From: Coprobacter tertius
GTDB lineage: Bacteria > Bacteroidota > Bacteroidia > Bacteroidales > Coprobacteraceae
Direction of reading: 5' to 3'
Assembly: GCF_024330105.1 (NCBI RefSeq)
Contig: NZ_JANDHW010000001.1
Coordinates: 1-64,000 of the forward strand
Length of the DNA: 64,000 nucleotides
Below, piece by piece: positions 61,940 to 64,000 of this stretch (the first letter of the stretch is position 1; every line of letters begins with the position of its first letter). Made by a program: the position numbers and the translations under genes. Under the pieces are notes generated by a model. It worked only from the letters and a program-made list of their open reading frames with translations, searched no databases and was not told where the DNA came from.

Positions 61940-62365
61940 TCAAATGGATTTTCCCATAATTTTAAGACATTCCCGATAAGGAACAGAAAAGAAGGGTCTG
62001 TTGTAAAGTCCCGGATGCGGCAAAGTTAGCTGAGGTGTACTTATTATAAGGGAGTCATAGGCAAGCAAGTCGATATCGATAATACGATCATGATATACCC
62101 CCCCGACTGATTTATCGAGACGTCCCATATCTCTTTCGATCTGCTGGGTCGTCTCGAGTATCTGATAAGGAGAAAAAGACGTTTCTACACAAATGACCTG
62201 ATTAATAAATGAATGGAGAGATTGAAAGCCCCACGGCTCGGAATAAAAAAGAGCAGATCGGGCGACAACAACACCCACCTGCTCTTCTATTTTGTGTATG
62301 GCTGTTATAAGATTATTTTTTTTATCGCCCAGATTAGTACCCAAACCCAAAAATAACTCTGCCAT
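61940..62365 (-). CDS. folK: 2-amino-4-hydroxy-6-hydroxymethyldihydropteridine diphosphokinase
   Basis: 141 residues; transfers pyrophosphate from ATP to hydroxymethyl-dihydropterin in folate synthesis, before FolP. FLGLGTNLGDKKNNL at the N-terminus, EPWGFQSLHSFINQVI, then RIIDIDLLAYDS and LTLPHPGLYNRPFFSVPYREC are the signature segments of HPPK. Cytoplasmic. It is the last gene of the truB-queA-folK operon (24 bases after queA) and is followed by a terminator. Confidence 0.94.
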   Translation of the reverse strand: MAELFLGLGTNLGDKKNNLITAIHKIEEQVGVVVARSALFYSEPWGFQSLHSFINQVICVETSFSPYQILETTQQIERDMGRLDKSVGGVYHDRIIDIDLLAYDSLIISTPQLTLPHPGLYNRPFFSVPYRECLKIMGKSI

Positions 62366-62389
62366 AATTATACTTTTATTCGAACCTCC

Positions 62390-63445
62390 TCAACGATCGA
62401 GTATCAACATTGCATCACCATAAGCTCCGAAACGATATTTTTCTTTCAAAGCGACATTATAGGCTTCGAGAACCAAATCATATCCACCGAATGCGGCAAC
62501 CATCATCAGCATAGTCGATAAAGGCATATGGAAATTGCTGACCAAGCTTGTAGCAACTGTAAAATCATAGGGAGGGAAAATAAATTTATTCGTCCAACCC
62601 GAATATGCTTTCAAATGCCCGTCGGTACTCACCGTACTCTCTATCGCACGCATCACCGAAGTTCCTACTGCACAAACCTGCCGATTTTCATCTTTAGCGT
62701 TATTCACAAAATTAACCAATTCCGGAGTCACGAGCATTTGCTCCGAATCCATTTTATGTTTAGTAAGATCTTCTACATCGATCTCTCTGAAATTACCTAA
62801 TCCCGAATGTAATGTAAGGAAATTATATTCGATTCCCTTTATCTCCATCCGTTTTAATAACTCACGACTAAAATGTAAACCTGCTGCCGGAGCAACGACC
62901 GCACCTTCATTTCGCGCGAATATATTCTGATAACGCTCTTCGTCTTCAGGCTCTACGGGACGATTGATATAACGAGGAAGAGGAGTTTCACCCAGTTTAT
63001 ACAACGCCTCTTTAAATTCGTCATGAGTGCCATCGAACAAAAACCGAAGGGTACGTCCCCGAGAGGTAGTATTATCGATTACCTCAGCTACCATAGAATC
63101 ATCATCGCCGAAATACAGTTTGTTTCCGATACGAATTTTACGGGCGGGATCGACTAATACATCCCATAATCGATTTTCCTCATTCAGCTCACGTAACAGA
63201 AAAACCTCAATCTTAGCACCGGTTTTCTCCTTATTCCCATAAAGACGGGCCGGAAATACTTTCGTATCGTTAAATACAAATATGTCTTTATCATCGTAAT
63301 AATCCAGTATTTCTTTAAAAATACGGTGTTCTATCTCACCCGTGTTACGATGGACGACCATCAAACGCGATTCATCTCTGTTCTTGGCCGGATAAAGAGC
63401 AATCTGCTCTTCGGGCAACTTAAATTTGAACTGCGATAACTTCAT
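62390..63445 (-). CDS. queA: S-adenosylmethionine:tRNA ribosyltransferase-isomerase
   Basis: 351 residues; adds the ribosyl part of SAM to preQ1 in tRNA to give epoxyqueuosine. N-terminus [23 protein letters not shown], then [35 protein letters not shown] and [16 protein letters not shown], all typical of QueA; the end is [11 protein letters not shown]. It lies 14 bases after truB and 24 before folK. It supplies the substrate of QueG, encoded at 22.5-23.4 kb. Confidence 0.96.
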   Translation of the reverse strand: MKLSQFKFKLPEEQIALYPAKNRDESRLMVVHRNTGEIEHRIFKEILDYYDDKDIFVFNDTKVFPARLYGNKEKTGAKIEVFLLRELNEENRLWDVLVDPARKIRIGNKLYFGDDDSMVAEVIDNTTSRGRTLRFLFDGTHDEFKEALYKLGETPLPRYINRPVEPEDEERYQNIFARNEGAVVAPAAGLHFSRELLKRMEIKGIEYNFLTLHSGLGNFREIDVEDLTKHKMDSEQMLVTPELVNFVNNAKDENRQVCAVGTSVMRAIESTVSTDGHLKAYSGWTNKFIFPPYDFTVATSLVSNFHMPLSTMLMMVAAFGGYDLVLEAYNVALKEKYRFGAYGDAMLILDR

Positions 63446-63459
63446 ACTTTTCTTATTAT

Positions 63460-64000
63460 TTAATTTCCTTTTTGTTCCTGTTCTTCCCGGGCAAGCATCT
63501 CCTGCCGAGCCTGTTCCATAATCTCATCGACTTGCTCTACATGATAGCAATCTCCAAGTCTTACTTCCCCCACTCTCGTACGCACGAGCGCCGTTAAATG
63601 CGCACCGCTACCCAACGCACGTCCGATATCCCGGGCCAAAGCTCTTATATAAGTGCCTTTACTACATACTACACGTATTTTTATATCAGGCAAATTTTCT
63701 TCTAATAATTCTATTTCGTCTATAACAAGCTCTTTCGCCTTCAATTCTACCTCCTCGCCATTTCGGGCAAAATCGTAAGCCCTGCGTCCATCGACTTTAC
63801 AAGCTGAATATACCGGCGGTACCTGTTGAATAACTCCTACAAACGACTGCAAAATTTTCTCGATTTCTTCCCGGGAGATATGTTCAATCGGGTAAGTAGC
63901 ATCTATTTCCGTTTCGAGATCGAACGACGGTGTGGTAGCCCCCAACTTTAGTGTCGCCACATATTCTTTGGTTTTATATTGGAAACTTTCGATCAGTTTA
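63460..64000 (-). CDS. truB: tRNA pseudouridine synthase B, 5' end outside window
   Basis: C-terminal about 180 residues of TruB, which makes pseudouridine 55 in the T-loop of tRNAs. The frame stays open to the right edge ([18 protein letters not shown]), and the GTG at 63960 encodes an internal Val, not a start. [35 protein letters not shown] and [11 protein letters not shown] are TruB signatures; the catalytic Asp motif lies upstream, beyond the window. The gene ends in an acidic, Gln/Glu-rich tail ([16 protein letters not shown]). It is upstream of queA in the same operon. Confidence 0.94.
   Translation of the reverse strand, partial: KLIESFQYKTKEYVATLKLGATTPSFDLETEIDATYPIEHISREEIEKILQSFVGVIQQVPPVYSACKVDGRRAYDFARNGEEVELKAKELVIDEIELLEENLPDIKIRVVCSKGTYIRALARDIGRALGSGAHLTALVRTRVGEVRLGDCYHVEQVDEIMEQARQEMLAREEQEQKGN

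Overview
The window is chromosomal DNA from a member of the phylum Bacteroidetes, most likely order Bacteroidales. The evidence is the repeated TAnnTTTG promoter -7 boxes (the Bacteroidetes primary sigma-factor signature), weak ribosome binding sites, TonB-dependent receptors with a carboxypeptidase-regulatory-like plug extension, NigD-like, DUF2723 and DUF4271 proteins, and several proteins with type 9 secretion system (T9SS) C-terminal sorting domains. The genus cannot be fixed from the sequence alone.

Layout. 0-2 kb: two tandem identical tRNA-Asn genes (the first cut by the window edge) and a SulP anion transporter. 2-7 kb: a compact housekeeping run (tcdA, a LolD-type ATPase, a NigD-like lipoprotein, a DUF3467 protein, a PNPOx-fold FMN protein, cysS, a PaaI-type thioesterase). 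7.3-22.4 kb: an accessory surface locus with an AraC-type regulator, two exported proteins, a 3203-residue LamG/T9SS giant, a lipoprotein that shares a domain with the giant, and an OmpA-type barrel/peptidoglycan-binding protein. 22.5-31.5 kb: housekeeping and envelope genes (queG, a polysaccharide deacetylase, a DUF2723 membrane protein, an epimerase, a LOG-family hydrolase, DUF4271, hemD). 31.8-33.8 kb: a GH84 beta-N-acetylglucosaminidase broken by a frameshift after its catalytic domain. 33.9-48.8 kb: a hybrid histidine kinase, topA, an outer-membrane barrel with its large TPR partner, a TonB receptor with an SDR enzyme, and mnmD.

48.9-61.7 kb is the most unusual part: a minus-strand RHS polymorphic-toxin locus. 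An upstream T9SS-CTD protein and an SpvB-like exported protein precede one complete RHS protein with a JAB-like tip, whose lipoprotein immunity candidate overlaps it by ATGA. Downstream lie displaced 'orphan' tips: an M91-type HEMAH metallopeptidase, a putative permuted papain-like tip, and decayed remnants. Each is followed by its own membrane or envelope immunity candidate. A roughly 1-kb module is present twice about 2.49 kb apart, one copy carrying a nonsense codon and a frameshift. No T6SS genes (VgrG, PAAR, Hcp) are visible, so delivery would have to use another route. 61.9-64 kb: folK, queA and truB (truncated by the window end) form one operon.

Themes that connect genes: queA and queG act in the same queuosine pathway; tcdA, mnmD, truB, queA and queG all modify tRNA; T9SS cargo occurs in both accessory regions, while no T9SS machinery gene lies in the window.
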